A model generated the notes under the pieces. That model was not told the DNA's origin, did not search any database, and saw nothing but the letters and a program-made list of their open reading frames with translations. Below are positions 1 through 11,700 of a DNA stretch of 64,000 nt, piece after piece. This DNA comes from Bolinopsis microptera (lineage: Eukaryota > Ctenophora > Tentaculata > Lobata > Bolinopsidae): NCBI RefSeq assembly GCF_026151205.1, contig NC_087072.1:3865375-3929374 (forward strand), written 5' to 3'. A program made the translations under genes and the position numbers. Within the stretch, counting starts at the first letter, position 1. Each line of letters starts with the position of its first letter.

Positions 1-513
1 ATTATTTTTAATCGGATGACCGATCAGTGATATAATACAAATTCGGCATACCCTTCACCAAATATAATTTTAACTCAGTCGTCAGTTCAGACAGGTTAAA
101 AACGAGTTTTAAAATGAAATCACTGTAATGAAGTCATTGGAAATTTATAAAGTCATCAAGTGAAGTGGTTATAACATTAAAAAGTAGGCTGTCTGAAATC
201 ATCCTGAAACAAAAATGATAGGGAAATTTGTAATGGCTGTTTGAACAATTCTCCCGTCAGAATGCAGAAGTCATCGTTCATTTCGCATATCATGATTCAT
301 TACCACATATTTTAAAGACAGATATAATAAAACATAATACGATTTGCATACATGTACGGTATTGTCCATAAAATACGGAATATATATTTTCATAGGAGAT
401 CAAAGTGTGAGAAGACCGGCCAGACTGATGATAAGAAGAGCGGTTACGTGATCAAAGTATCACGTAAAACCTAAGGTGTGTAAGTGAGTTAGTGAGTGTC
501 CAGTAGCGCTGTT
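1..513. other. AT-rich intergenic DNA
   Basis: No exon, RNA gene or recognisable repeat was found here. It is the far upstream flank of the vWD gene; the last part runs into its promoter. Confidence 0.6.
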
Positions 514-690
514 TGACGTCACTCTTCTCGCACTATGTTATCGTATGTCTCTCCCTGTGTCACGTGGGTCACGTGGGTTGATGACGCACCGACAGCCGGA
601 TTTTGTAGGGTGGGTGTAGAGGGTGAGGGAGTTGCATCACGGCGTCATGGTTTGGTATAAATGTTCCTCCTGCACAGTTATCCTCACATT
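514..690 (+). promoter_or_regulatory. TATA promoter of the Ig/vWD gene
   Basis: A TATAAAT box lies at 656-662, and a plausible initiator (TCACATT) follows at about 684-690, the normal 25-30 bp spacing. Upstream are a perfect cAMP-response-type site TGACGTCA at 514-521 and two CACGTG E-boxes 9 bp apart at 561-566 and 570-575. The start codon is at 777, giving a leader of about 90 nt. The motifs are seen; factor binding is inference. Confidence 0.6.
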
Positions 691-776
691 TAACCGATCT
701 TTTCTATCGACTTGAATATTTTACATTTGTAAACTCACCTACTTTTCTGTTCAACACATTTCTTGTGAATTTTGAC

Positions 777-3275
777 ATGACTCTTCGAGTGATTGCTTTA
801 CTCCTAGCCCTCTCTGTTGCTGCCCTCTCTTACGAGTACGATGATGATCAAGAACAAGCCTGTTCTTTCGGAGGAATGAAATACCTGTGCGAGAACTACG
901 AAATCTGCTCTGAGTTCGGACTGATTGACGAGGACGCTAAGAACGCTCTTTGTGGAGCTTATCTCGATGAACTGAACTTTAGCCCAAGTAATGGTCCTGC
1001 CTCCACCTCTGATACAAGGGTCCACACTGAGCAACCCACAACAGACTCCCTGAGGGAGACTGAGTACCCCACCTCTGATTTCTTCACTACTAATAACGCT
1101 GTAACCACCAAAGACTCGTACTCGTCCCCTCAGACTACCGATGCTGATGATAGCTTCACCACTTACCAGTTTACTACTGGGGCAGAGGATGAACCCACAG
1201 TGGACCCTGAAGTTGTGAGACGACCCCCAGTCATCACCATTGCTCCAGTCAATATTACTGTTGCTCCTGGTGGAACTGGTAGATTTGACTGCGAAGCAAA
1301 GGCCGCCATGACCCCTCAGATTACCCTTACCAGGAAAGACCAGCTGTCCAGACCCAACCTGGAATCCTTCAATGCTTTCAGCAGTGGTCATGTCAGTCAG
1401 ACGACCATCAACTCCATCACAATCAACAATGTGGACGAACCTAACGAAGGCTGGTACACCTGTCTTGCCTGCAACAGACACGGCTGTGATGAACACGACG
1501 CCTACCTGACTGTACTGGATCTGTGTGAGGGAGTGACCTGCCCCGGGGAGAAACAGTGTGTCGGGAACTACGCTGCTGGACACGGACATACCTGTGAGTG
1601 TCCTTCATACTGTGATAGAGCTGACATGTTCGCCAGTGACTTTGTCTGCTCTAACTATTGTGAGGAACAATTCAACGAGTGCCTGATGAAGGACGATGCC
1701 TGCAGGAACGACAAGTTCGGAATTGAAGTCATGAACAAAGGGAGATGTGGCAAGGTCGAGCACCCAGAGATCGTGGAAGAGGAATTCACTTATGGAGTCT
1801 TCGAACTGGTAGAGGGTGATGAACTGATTCTCGAATGTAATGCTATAGGATTCCCTGAGCCTGAAATAGTGTGGTACAGACACGACGAGATTGTAGGATA
1901 TGGCAACTACCTGATAAAGTCTGTCTCTGTCGCTGATGGTGGGGAGTATACTTGCGAGGCTGTGAACTGCATGACCACCAAAGTTAGTAAAATTCTAGCT
2001 GCCGTCGTAGTCAAAGAAATCCCTCCTCCTCCCCCTGCTATTGTAACCACTGCTGCACCGGTCATCACATCCACTGAACCAGCTTCCTTCGACAACATCA
2101 TCGTGGAAACCCCTAGAGCTACTTGTGCGGTAAGTTCTAGCTTAAGTGTTATTATTCAAAATGATAGTTTTCCAGTGTTGTATTTTATTACATGTTTGTC
2201 AATTACGCAAAATATTCATTTTGTGTTACCCAAAGTTATATATTTCCTATTTTATTTCAAAGATATTCGCATCCAAACTGACGTATCTCAATCTTACAGG
2301 TATACGGAGACCCTCATTTTCTGACCTACGACATGAACGCCTACACCTACATGGGACTGTGTGACAATGTCCTGGCTAATGGCTATGGACTGTGAATCTG
2401 CACGCTGGTTCGTCTACGGAAGAATGAGGCCCTGTGGAAAGACTGGTGGTTCCTGCTTGGAGTCTGTCACCGTCTTCGTGAACAACGATATTCTCGAGCT
2501 CCAGAGAGGATGGTTGGTTAACAATAACGGAACGAAGCTCGTCACCAAGAACCGTAAAAATGAAGAGATCGTCGTGAAAGGAAAAAACCAAGATTTCACC
2601 TTAATATTTGACGGAGCTATGCTCACTCTCACCGCTATCCTCGACACCAGAGCGACCGCCACCCCTGGAGTCTACGAACAAGACAAGATCGTTGTCCGTT
2701 GGGATGGCTTCGTCTCAGTTCAGATCCAGACACCCATCAGCACCAGAACTTGTGGAATGTGCGGTAACAACGACGGCAGACCTGAGAACGATATGACAAC
2801 TCGTCGTCGTAAGATGACCGACAATGTAGACGAGTTCGGAAACAGCTGGCAGATCGACCCAATGAGAAGATGTCCTGAAACCCAGAAAGCAAGAACATCA
2901 AAGGAGGTGTGCGGAGAGAGGTACCAGGAAGTGAAGACGGAGTGTGAGCGAGTGTTCAGCATCTCCAAGTTCCAGGGTTGTATCGCAGCTGGACACGACA
3001 CTGCCCAGTGGGTAGACAGTTGTGTCTACGACGAGTGCGAGGGACTTATGCAGAAAGAGGAGTTGCCTCCTAAATGTGTGGTGGCTCAAGCTTATGCTAC
3101 TCAGTGCGGTAACCTGTTCTGGCAGAAAGGAGACACTGCTCCTAGGATTAACAACGATATCACCAACTGGGAGATGGAAGCTGGATGTCCCGATGAAGCA
3201 AAGAGGTTCCAACCTATCCTGGACACGGGATGTCCCCAACCTACTCTCGAGGAGGAACTCGCTGGGACCTTCTAA
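777..3275 (+). CDS. Secreted Ig / Kazal-like / von Willebrand D-C8 protein, apparently frameshifted
   Basis: Two exons, 777-2129 and 2300-3275 (donor GTAAGT, acceptor TTACAG, phase 0). The ATG at 777 opens a signal peptide (residues 1-18); an apparent upstream in-frame start at 765 is GTG. Order: Cys-rich N-terminus; Thr/Ser-rich mucin-like linker (about 70-145); Ig domain (about 150-250, ending in a GWYTCLAC motif); Cys-rich follistatin/Kazal-like unit (about 252-335); second Ig domain (about 340-420, GGEYTCEA); Pro-rich hinge; vWD domain starting at GDPHFLTYD in exon 2, with CGMCGNNDG; and a C8-type Cys-rich tail. Likely an extracellular-matrix or mucus component. Oddity: near 2372-2386 exon 2 changes frame. 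The expected Cys-x-x-Val-Leu-Ala-x-Asp-Cys stretch is restored only if 7 bases of a GGCTAAT/GGCTATG near-repeat are disregarded. It could be a real null allele or a sequence error. Confidence 0.8.
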
Positions 3276-4066
3276 ATCAACTAAAAAAACTACAATTTAT
3301 ATAAACTTTATTTGTTACGGACGATTGTTCTGCACTTTTAAATGAAATTGCATAAAATTGCTGATCGTATTTGATAAGATGATATTATAAAACTTTTAAA
3401 TATATAACTTTTTATACCATTGCTAAACTTTATTTTCACGTACGATGATATATATTTCTAATGAAATTTTACTTACCAAATACAAAGGGTATTTTATAAT
3501 TATTTGAATTTATTTGAAGGGGGTATTTTTGCTTCTGTTTTGTTTTATGTTTTATAGTTTTCAGATTTTCTTTTATAAACTTGCTTATACCTTCTTGTGT
3601 CTGACCACAGCTACAGAAATGAGTTCATCACAAAGTTATAAATACATCACAAATTGTGCCTTCAAATGAACTGGACAGAAGTCCTCCAATAGTGTAAAAT
3701 AGATTTATGATAAATGCATGGTATAACGTGTTTAACAATTACTTTCATACAGTTGTAAGTAAATACTAACTACCACTGAAGGTTTTTACAATACACATAT
3801 TACATTTGAATTATCCACTTTTCCAGAGCAGAGAGAGTTGCAAATCAGATTAAATACTTTTGCACTGCTATTTGCAACACACAAAAACAAACTGTTAGCA
3901 ACCAAATTGGTTAGTTTGCTCGTTAATACATGTTTAATGTTTATGACATGTTTTCAACATCCACTGAACCATTTCAGCAAGTTTTTTAACACAGATATTT
4001 GCTCTCTAAGAAATGGAATGACGTAATACATCGATGTAATAGATCGATTTGTACCATTTAGTAAGC
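3276..4066. other. Intergenic AT-rich DNA
   Basis: The 3' flank of the vWD gene and upstream flank of the three-finger gene. AT-rich with no supported exon; a 62-codon open frame at 3838-4026 has no recognisable domain and looks fortuitous. Confidence 0.5.
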
Positions 4067-7000
4067 ATGGTCTGGAAAAATTCAATTTTACGGATCATCA
4101 TCTTCGTGAGAATAGCTTGTGAAGTTTCTAGTTTTAAATGTCAGACCTGCAACAGTGTGTATAAATTCGAGGGGAGACAGCAAATATCATCGGAACCAGG
4201 TACTGCAGGTTACTTGATGTGATATGTATAATATATTGTATACACATTGAATATTTTACATTGTACATACATATTACATATACACATTGTGTATATCATG
4301 AAGCTTAAACTACTCGTGTGTAGAAGACATGTATCCAATAAAGCTTACTTTAAGTACTTACTTCCTTGCGTCACCCGGTCATGATTAGTAATATAGAGGA
4401 CAATTAGTAGTTGTCACGTGATATGGCTGCAAATAGTGAAGAAGTCTGAGACTACCTGAGTAGAAGATAAAAGATGAAGCTGAAGAGGAGTTCTATTTCA
4501 ATTCAAATTGTTGCAAATTCATGACGTTTTATTTTTGGGGGGGGGGGGGGGGGGGGGGGGGGCCAACCATATTAAAGTATATTAAAATGTAGGATTTTTC
4601 CCGATTTTGACCCGGGGATATACTTTAATATACTTTAATATACAGGGTGGGCCAAAAGTCAGTACCCATACGTTGGCCTTTATAGCTCAGTCACTGAGTG
4701 CCCAATTTAAATACTTCTTTCTGGTATGACTTAGTACCACCACTGGTTCGAGGAATTTGTCAACTCGATAAATATTCGCGGTCATTTTTTTCAAATGGAG
4801 GTTCATTTTCACATTTATTTGATAGTTTGGATAATCGGATCAAGCTAAATGTTATTGAATTGTGTTTGGCCATTCGAATTACGTGTGTCCTGAAAGAATT
4901 AGAACTGTAGCTTCTCAGATGACCGAGATATGAAGCATAACGAGTTTATTCATTACGTGTGATCAGGTGATTGGTTTACCTAATCACGTGATAAGGTGCC
5001 CCGGTTAACTACCCCGTTAAACATTATGGGAATTAAGGGTGCCCAATTAAGGTGTCGTGTCACGGTGTCACATAATCACCCAGTCAATATTGTTAACGAG
5101 ATACAGAAAATGCTTGATAACTTCGTCATTTCTAATCTGTTTTGCCTCATGTTTTCAGATCATATGCAACATTTGATAATCTACCGTCTCTGAAAAAATT
5201 AGGCGTTCAGCATGTTCAGAGAAAAAAATATAGGTGTTTTAATATTAAATGGGCGTGGTCTAAAATATTCGAATTTTCAAATTTTGACGACGGAATCCTC
5301 GAACCAGTAAGTACAGTATGCCATCTGCAAAGCAACAGCTCTCAAATAAAAAACAAGGCGGAGCTATTAAGGCCAACGTATGGGTACTGACTTTTGGCCC
5401 ACCCTGTACTTTAATATATCCCTATCTCCTTGGAGGCCTACATCAAAAATTGTTGCCCAAAATAAGCTTGAAATGCAATTCTTAATCGATTCCAAAAAGT
5501 TCTTGAAAAAATATTGAAAACTGATGGAGTTATTTCAATTTTAATGAAGTCATTTTGGCTAGTATGCCGAACCGAGATATTATGTGCAATTTTCCCAATT
5601 TTGTTCATGGAGGTCTTTTTACTTAGTATCCACTATATTCAACAAACACTGAGTTATATCTTTCACATAGAATTAGTCTCATTAAAAAATATTGAAATTT
5701 TATCGAATTTGGGCAAAAGCGAATTTGGGCAAAAGCGTATGCCCAAATATGGGCATATTTTTTAAAGCTCATAGCTCAGCCAATTTTTGACCAATCTGGA
5801 TGGAAATTCATGTACTAGTCCTAAAACAGGCTTATCTTGCGAATCTGAGTGAAAAATATAGTTCATCATGTAAATCTTAACGAAGAATATAAATCTTCTA
5901 ATTGTAGGTATATTAAAGTATATTAAAATGTAAGATTTTTTCCGATTTTGACCCGGGGATATACTTTAATATACTTTAATATGGTTGCCCCCCCCCCCCC
6001 CTATTTTTGATGTGTAATTGTATTGCAGGCTGTCACAACACGACTTGCAACCCGGAGCTGTACGGGGACACTGAGAAGTGTTTCGCACTGGCGTACGATA
6101 AGATAGATAAAAGATTGAACACTCTGGTAGAGTCTCTGGAAGTAAGAGGCTGTCTGTGGCGAACCGAGCAAATGACAGCGGTTAGGAAGAACAAGAAAGA
6201 TATAAACGAGGATGTTCTAGTGCATTTCGAGAAGGAAGTGGCTTATCAAACTTTGAGCGATGTGCTCGATAATAAATTGAGAGGGTATGTTGAAACCAAT
6301 AGTGATTCTATATTTCATTTCTTATTCTTTGGCATTTCTACTTAACAGTTCTTGTTTGAAGTTTCCGTTTTGAAAGGGTGGTTCGACAGTGAACTTTTTT
6401 CTTCATGCCGTAAAAAAGATAGACTCAGAGCTAAATTTAAAATTTCTGGTTCTATTTCTGATGAGTTAAAGTTTGTTACTAGCCGTAAAGATTTTAAGAG
6501 GCTTTCATCAGCCAAAATAAGAGACAATCTTTTCAATAGTGATGATCCAGCGCTTATAACTAAGAAGTTTTGGTCACATGTTAAGTATAAATCTAACTCC
6601 TGCCGTATTCCTAATTGTGTTAGTTATTCTGGACAGCTTCGGTTCAAACCCAAAGCTCAAGCTGAACTTTTCAATTCTTTCTTTTATAACCAGTTTTCGG
6701 ATCCTTCACTTTATGACACTGACATCTCCTATGTCAATGATGTTGATTTTGATATTGACTTCGATCATCGGGATGTTCGTAAGCTTCTTTCAAATATTAA
6801 TTCAAATAAAGCCCAGGGACCAGATGGCATACACGGTAAAATTCTCAAAAATTGTTCCGTAGGTTTAGCTTACCCTCTAACATGCATTTTTCGTGGATCT
6901 TACAACAGCGGCTACATTCCACAAGAATGGAAACTTGCAAATGTTGTCCCAATATTTAAGAAAGGTAAGAAAAGTGAGGTTGAAAACTATAGACCAATAT

Positions 7001-9058
7001 CCCTTACTTGTTTAGTCATGAAAGTTTTTGAGCGCATTGTTAAACGTAAACTGCTTTCTTTGACAAGTACCCTTCTTGATCCCAGGCAGCATGGTTTTCT
7101 AGAGCACAAGTCATGCACAACCAATATGGTTGACTTTTGTGATAGCCTGGCATTGTCTCTTAACGAAAACATTATCAATCATGTTGTGTATTTTGATTTT
7201 GCTAAGGCATTTGATTCTGTAAATCATGATATCCTTCTTCATAAGCTAAAGACCTTATATAACATTGATGGTACACTTCTCAAATTTCTTACCAATTACC
7301 TTCAAGGCCGTTACCAAAGAGTGGTTATTGGTAATGAGATGTCATCTACCCTCTCAGTTAATTCTGGTGTCCCCCAGGGCTCTATTCTTGGTCCCTTACT
7401 TTTTGTATTGTTTATCAATGATATTCCTCTTGGCCTTTCGGATAATACTGATATTGTTTTGTATGCCGATGATACAAAAATCTGGCGTAAAATACATTCA
7501 TCTTCTGATAATACTAATTTACAAATGGATATAGACTATCTCTCTGACTGGGCACTAAGAAACAAAATGCGATTCCATCCAGCAAAATGTAAAGTGCTTA
7601 TTGTTTCAGGAAAACCATCTTTATCTCCTCCATTCGCATATAATCTTGATGGCTCTCCTCTTGTGTATGTAGAGTTAGAAAAAGATCTTGGAGTCGATGT
7701 TACTCCTAAGCTAAGTTGGAATAGTCAGTGCGACAGAATTTATACTAAGGCCTGCCAACAACTTGGTATGGTCAGAAGAGATGGCCATATTGTCATTGAT
7801 CAGAAACGTCGCCGGGCGCTTTACCTCTCCCTGGTTCGTAGCCAATTCGAAAATTGTTCCATAATCTGGCGCCCTTGTAATAAATCACTTAGTGATAAAT
7901 TAGAAAGTCTCCAAAAGAGAGCTATTAAATGGATTCTGTCTGAAGAGGGCCGCAGTTATCCACCTGAGCAATATGTCAAAAAGTGCAAGCTTGTCGACAT
8001 TCTCCCTTTGTCTCAAAAGTTTGACTTGAATGATCTTATTTTTTTCCACAAAGTTCTTAACAATTTAATTCCTGTATTGCTGCCTCACTATCTCTCTTTA
8101 TATCAGGGCACTTCTCGACTAAGACGTTGCCACCTCGACAGTCTGTCTATTGTGTCATCAATTTTACCTAAGTTAAGTCAGAATTCACACACCACATGTA
8201 CCTCAAATAGCCCACTGGCAAAATCATTTTTCTACAGAACCCATATACTGTGGAATGGACTCCCTTTACAGGTAAGACAGATTGTGTCTCCTAGTCTTTT
8301 CAAAGCTGAGGTCACTAAGCATCTATGGAAATGTTTATTGGATAGTGAAACAACAGTCTAGCCTAGTCTCTTTGCTCCCCATATTATTATTATTTTTGTT
8401 TTATTAATTTTTTTATCTACCTTCCTATACTTTCAACATCATATCACACTTCACCCGCACACCTTCTCACACATTAATGACCATTTCAGACCTGTATCTA
8501 ATGTATCTGGAATTTGACGTATTGAAATACCAATTTTGACTCTATATCCACAGTTATTCACCATGGATTTGTTTGTTCTTAAATAGTTTTTCATAAATTT
8601 TTGGATTTAGATTAATTCGATGTAATGGGTCCAAGTTACTGCGGACATAGTTCACTATGTGTTTACCGTGTTTGGGTGCCCATCATATTTTACAGATGGG
8701 GGCGATATTTTGAACGATTCTATTTTATATTCATCTATTGCTGTACTCTGTAAAATTTGAAAAGTATTTAATAAAAAAAAAAATAATACTTATAGCTGAA
8801 TGGTTCAGGCTGGTTACAAGTGGGGACAAAGATAGCACTCTCCGAGTAAGTGGGGGCTACATCTGTGACACGGACAACTGCAACGACCATACCCCCAACT
8901 CTCCCGCCAAAACAGCCGTGACAGTCGCACTGTTTCTCTTGATATCTGCCGTCACTCTGGTGATTCTTACGGTTATCATCATCTTCTTCCACTTCCTGAT
9001 GTGGTGGCTGGAGAAAGTGTATAAGGTGGACACTAGCCAGGAGACACCCTGCAGATAA
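4067..9058 (+). CDS. Single-pass three-finger (Ly6/uPAR-type) membrane protein
   Basis: Three exons, 4067-4199, 6029-6284 and 8809-9058, join in phases 1 and 2 to give about 212 residues. Exon 1 encodes a signal peptide and the first finger start (FKCQTCNS, the usual LxCxxC opening). Exon 2 encodes the middle with further cysteines (CHNTTCNPE, GDTEKCF, RGCLWR). Exon 3 ends the fold with CDTDNCN, the family's C-terminal Cys-x-x-x-x-Cys-Asn signature. A hydrophobic segment of about 25 residues and a short basic tail follow, so it is anchored by a transmembrane helix rather than the common GPI anchor. Intron 1 holds a poly-G-ended element whose right end is only about 27 bp from the exon 2 acceptor. 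Intron 2 holds a LINE. Ligand and function cannot be read from sequence. Confidence 0.8.
4537..6001. mobile_element. Poly-G/poly-C-ended element 1 (1.46 kb)
   Basis: A G run (4537-4562) opens the element and a C run (5988-6001) closes it. Just inside are inverted repeats: CAACCATATTAAAGTATATT on the left and its reverse complement on the right. Two related 75-bp blocks, each with TTAAAGTATATT-type inverted ends around CCGATTTTGACCCGGGG, sit at about 4568-4642 and 5907-5985. The 7-bp sequence TATTTTT directly flanks both ends (4530-4536 and 6002-6008), consistent with target duplication. No coding capacity of its own. It carries a nested Tc1/mariner-type MITE and lies in intron 1 of the three-finger gene. 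Confidence 0.75.
4643..5406. mobile_element. Tc1/mariner-type MITE nested in element 1
   Basis: Terminal inverted repeats of about 36 bp begin CAGGGTGGGCCAAAAGT and end with the reverse complement. A TA dinucleotide flanks each side (4641-4642, 5407-5408), the hallmark Tc1/mariner duplication. The 764-bp interior has no intact transposase. A stretch near 4785-4850 recurs near 57370-57430, so the parent element is dispersed in the genome. Confidence 0.8.
6352..8361 (+). CDS. LINE reverse transcriptase, 5'-truncated (Jockey/CR1-like)
   Basis: An uninterrupted 669-codon frame contains the reverse-transcriptase core in order: a pre-core region, QGPDGIHGK, FDFAKAFDSVNH, SGVPQGSILGPLLF, the catalytic YADDTKIW box, and a thumb/C-terminal region ending near SLFKAEVTKHLW. 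It would copy LINE RNA at a nicked target. The apurinic endonuclease half expected at the N-terminus is missing, so this is a typical 5'-truncated insertion. The 3' tail runs to an A-rich tract at about 8768-8784. The insertion sits inside intron 2 of the three-finger gene in sense orientation; the downstream acceptor at 8809 is about 25 bp past the A-tract. The intact frame suggests recent insertion. Confidence 0.9.
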   Translation: MFEVSVLKGWFDSELFSSCRKKDRLRAKFKISGSISDELKFVTSRKDFKRLSSAKIRDNLFNSDDPALITKKFWSHVKYKSNSCRIPNCVSYSGQLRFKPKAQAELFNSFFYNQFSDPSLYDTDISYVNDVDFDIDFDHRDVRKLLSNINSNKAQGPDGIHGKILKNCSVGLAYPLTCIFRGSYNSGYIPQEWKLANVVPIFKKGKKSEVENYRPISLTCLVMKVFERIVKRKLLSLTSTLLDPRQHGFLEHKSCTTNMVDFCDSLALSLNENIINHVVYFDFAKAFDSVNHDILLHKLKTLYNIDGTLLKFLTNYLQGRYQRVVIGNEMSSTLSVNSGVPQGSILGPLLFVLFINDIPLGLSDNTDIVLYADDTKIWRKIHSSSDNTNLQMDIDYLSDWALRNKMRFHPAKCKVLIVSGKPSLSPPFAYNLDGSPLVYVELEKDLGVDVTPKLSWNSQCDRIYTKACQQLGMVRRDGHIVIDQKRRRALYLSLVRSQFENCSIIWRPCNKSLSDKLESLQKRAIKWILSEEGRSYPPEQYVKKCKLVDILPLSQKFDLNDLIFFHKVLNNLIPVLLPHYLSLYQGTSRLRRCHLDSLSIVSSILPKLSQNSHTTCTSNSPLAKSFFYRTHILWNGLPLQVRQIVSPSLFKAEVTKHLWKCLLDSETTV

Positions 9059-9634
9059 TCTCACACACGGTGTTCAGACATCAGGCACAGGGTCAACTAA
9101 TATAATTTCACATGACAAGATCAGTATTCTATGGATTATCGTATATCTTTGTATTGGGTTCTTTGAATATTTTTGATAATCACAGGGTTTATCAAAGAGT
9201 TTTCTCATATTTGCCTTTTGTTTGTAATTTGTTTTATCGTTGTATAGTAATGTTTATCTGTTTATAATACTGTAATGATTAAATAGTATCAGCGTATCTG
9301 GATTGCACTAATTTGTATTTCCAAATGAAACAGATAATTTTGCGAGTAGAAGGGGTTTTATTTAGTTTAACATAACATTTCAATTTTCTTAAATACATAT
9401 TCTTAAAACATGAAAACAAGCTGATACATACCATGCTACACCCTGCTACTACTATCATACTTTGTAATGTATAACTTCAAATATTATCACCTTTATCATA
9501 ACTCAAACTGATAATATGGCCTGTCTTGCATCACAAAATCTATAAATGGTCTACTTATGATTATTAATTGGAAATTATAACAAAGACTTTCCCATTTCAT
9601 ATCGAATGAAGTTTGCCAATATTGCCATTGTATA
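9059..9634. other. 3' flank of the three-finger gene
   Basis: AT-rich DNA holding the presumed 3' untranslated region. No other feature seen. Confidence 0.5.
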
Positions 9635-9636
9635 CC

Positions 9637-9745
9637 TTACTCGGGATTATTATAACCGGGATAAAGTGGTGGGTTTTGGAAGATTCCGCCATATTTTTCC
9701 CGGTCATAAATTTTACCAGTCATAAAAAAACCCGCCGACTCAGAT
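9637..9745. repeat. MITE-like repeat, left copy
   Basis: It starts ATACCTTACTCGGGA and contains two inverted CCCGG-rich blocks. A second copy lies at about 27524-27640, where the same end sequence occurs in reverse complement (TCCCGAGTAAGGTAT). The copies bracket the 17-kb palindrome at about 50 bp and 600 bp. They are probably two independent copies of a small element with imperfect internal dyad symmetry. Confidence 0.55.
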
Positions 9746-9802
9746 TATGGGGTTCCAAGGGGGTGGTGATCATCATATTTTACCTGAAGTCTCATATGTA
9801 TG

Positions 9803-10390
9803 GCGGCCGAGATGGCTCACCTAAATTTTCACTGAAAATTTGTAATTTAAAAATTAATTATACAATTAATCACAAAATAAAAACGATTTTAAATTTGATT
9901 TCTAAAATTATTTTAAAATTTAAATTAAAAACGATTTTCATATTGAAATTAAAAACAATTCTCATTTTGAAAACGGTTTTGATTTCGATTTTGATTTTGA
10001 TTTTGATTTAAATTTTGATTTTGATTTCAATTTTGATTTTGATTTTGAAAACGATATTGATTTTGACTTTAAAAACGATATCGATTTTGATTTTAAAAAC
10101 GATATTGGTTTTGATTTTAAAAACGATATTGATTTTGATTTTGAAAACGATATTGATTTTGATTTTGAAAACGGTATCTATTTTGATTTTGAAAACGATA
10201 TTGATTTTGATTTTGAAAACGTTTTTGATTTTGAAAACGGTTTTGATTTTGAAAACGATTTTTATTTTGCAAACGATTTGCACGTACGTTTATATAGGTG
10301 AGCCATCTCGGCCACGCGCAAAAAAAACCATTTTCAAATTTGAAAATGAAAATGATTTTGTTTTGCGCGTGGCCGAGATGGCTCACCTAT
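9803..10390. repeat. Minisatellite with GGCCGAGATGGCTCACC ends, left arm
   Basis: The 17-mer GGCCGAGATGGCTCACC occurs at about 9804, inverted at about 10299, and direct again at about 10370. The first two bracket an array of ATTTTGATTTTGAAAACGAT-like units (9960-10270). The last two form a short hairpin around an AT-rich loop, with GCGCG next to the 17-mer. Exact mirror at 26326-26913. The 17-mer vaguely resembles a tRNA box A, but no B box follows. Confidence 0.8.
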
Positions 10391-11120
10391 ATGTACGTAC
10401 GTGCTGCGCCACGTTAATGATTTTAAAACGTATGCGCGTTCCATATTGACCGCTTTTACATATTCTGCATCAGAAATTGCCATATAACACGTGGGAATAT
10501 GGCTATAAATATATTTTGCAGTATAGATTTTGGAAAGTGCTTATTAACCCGATAAACTCAGTGAATGTCCTTGCTGAACGGTCTGTGAAACAAGGAACTG
10601 AAACTGAGGGGTCCCGTGCAGTGCACTATAATAGTGCAAATTACATTTATAAATGGCAAATTCCTTATATGTTTAATGTTGCGGTCACGAGTCATCTCTG
10701 CTACCTATTTACCGTGCCTCCCGATTTATCATACGCAGTGGTTTTTTACCGCATGAAATTCACATTAGACCATGCATGCATCTCCCTTTCCCCGACAAGC
10801 ACGGCTAATCGGGAGATAACTATAACACTAGTTACCATCAGCCATACTCTATGATCCCAATAAATTTCATGAGCGTTATCGTTCATTCACTACCCGAACA
10901 AACGGTACATCAGCGCAATATATATATATTTTTTTAAATATATTCTATTTAATTTGACCAATTTTACTTTTGATATAACAGCACCTTTAAACTTAGATTA
11001 GAATGAACAACACCTTCATTATTAGGACAAAATAAATCATAAATAGTATTTAACAGAATATCAAAACAAACACACTTCTCCGTGCATTTTGGGTGCGCTG
11101 CAGACTATATGTCAAAAATA

Positions 11121-11366
11121 ACATAATTGGTACGATTTGGGAGCAACACGGCTCTAGGCAACTCTGTTGAAACTTTGAAAGGATAAGTGAAACGATACGA
11201 ATTTGGATTAAATTTAGATCAAAACCGACATTACGGCACGTATTGACCTCACTTCAGGTCTCATTATACCTCTGTGTAAGGCCAATACGTGCCGTAATGT
11301 CGGTTTTGATCTAGTTTTAACAGAGCTGCCTAGAGCCGCGATGCTCCATAATTGTACCAATTATGT
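11121..11366. mobile_element. Foldback MITE, left arm
   Basis: About 246 bp, nearly all inverted repeat. It starts ACATAATTGGTACGATT and ends with the reverse complement (with mismatches). A perfect inner pair, GATCAAAACCGACATTACGG and its complement, surrounds a short loop. It would extrude as a long hairpin. No coding capacity. Mirrored at 25350-25595. Confidence 0.75.
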
Positions 11367-11700
11367 ATCTAACTCACGCTTGGCCCTCCATGAACATTAC
11401 ACATATATTTCAAAATCCAACCCTGCTAAAAGGAATTTAGTTTGCGTTATATATTAAAAGTGGATTGATTTTTTAGGAGTACCAATTTTAAATTAATTAA
11501 TAGTAGATTTAATAACACACTCAAAGGTTAAAGATAACCAAATCACAATTTAGATCGGTGATTTGAACGTAGAGTACCATTTAAATTACTTAAATTAAAA
11601 TGAATACTTAAAATAGTCAAATAGTTCCACAGCCGCTTGCTGATTATTACAAAACTGGCTTCTCGAAATCGTTTTAAAAAACACTGTTTGCAAAGTGCTA

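Noticed and set aside
765-776. Upstream start codon for the vWD gene
   Set aside because: The codon at 765 is GTG; the ATG at 777 begins directly with a good signal peptide.
804-1589. Long minus-strand frame opposite the vWD gene exon 1
   Set aside because: It is the antisense shadow of a well-supported exon and has no domain.
10477-10854. 125-codon frame duplicated in both palindrome arms (partner 25862-26239)
   Set aside because: No recognisable motif or codon signal; it is conserved only because the whole arm is mirrored.
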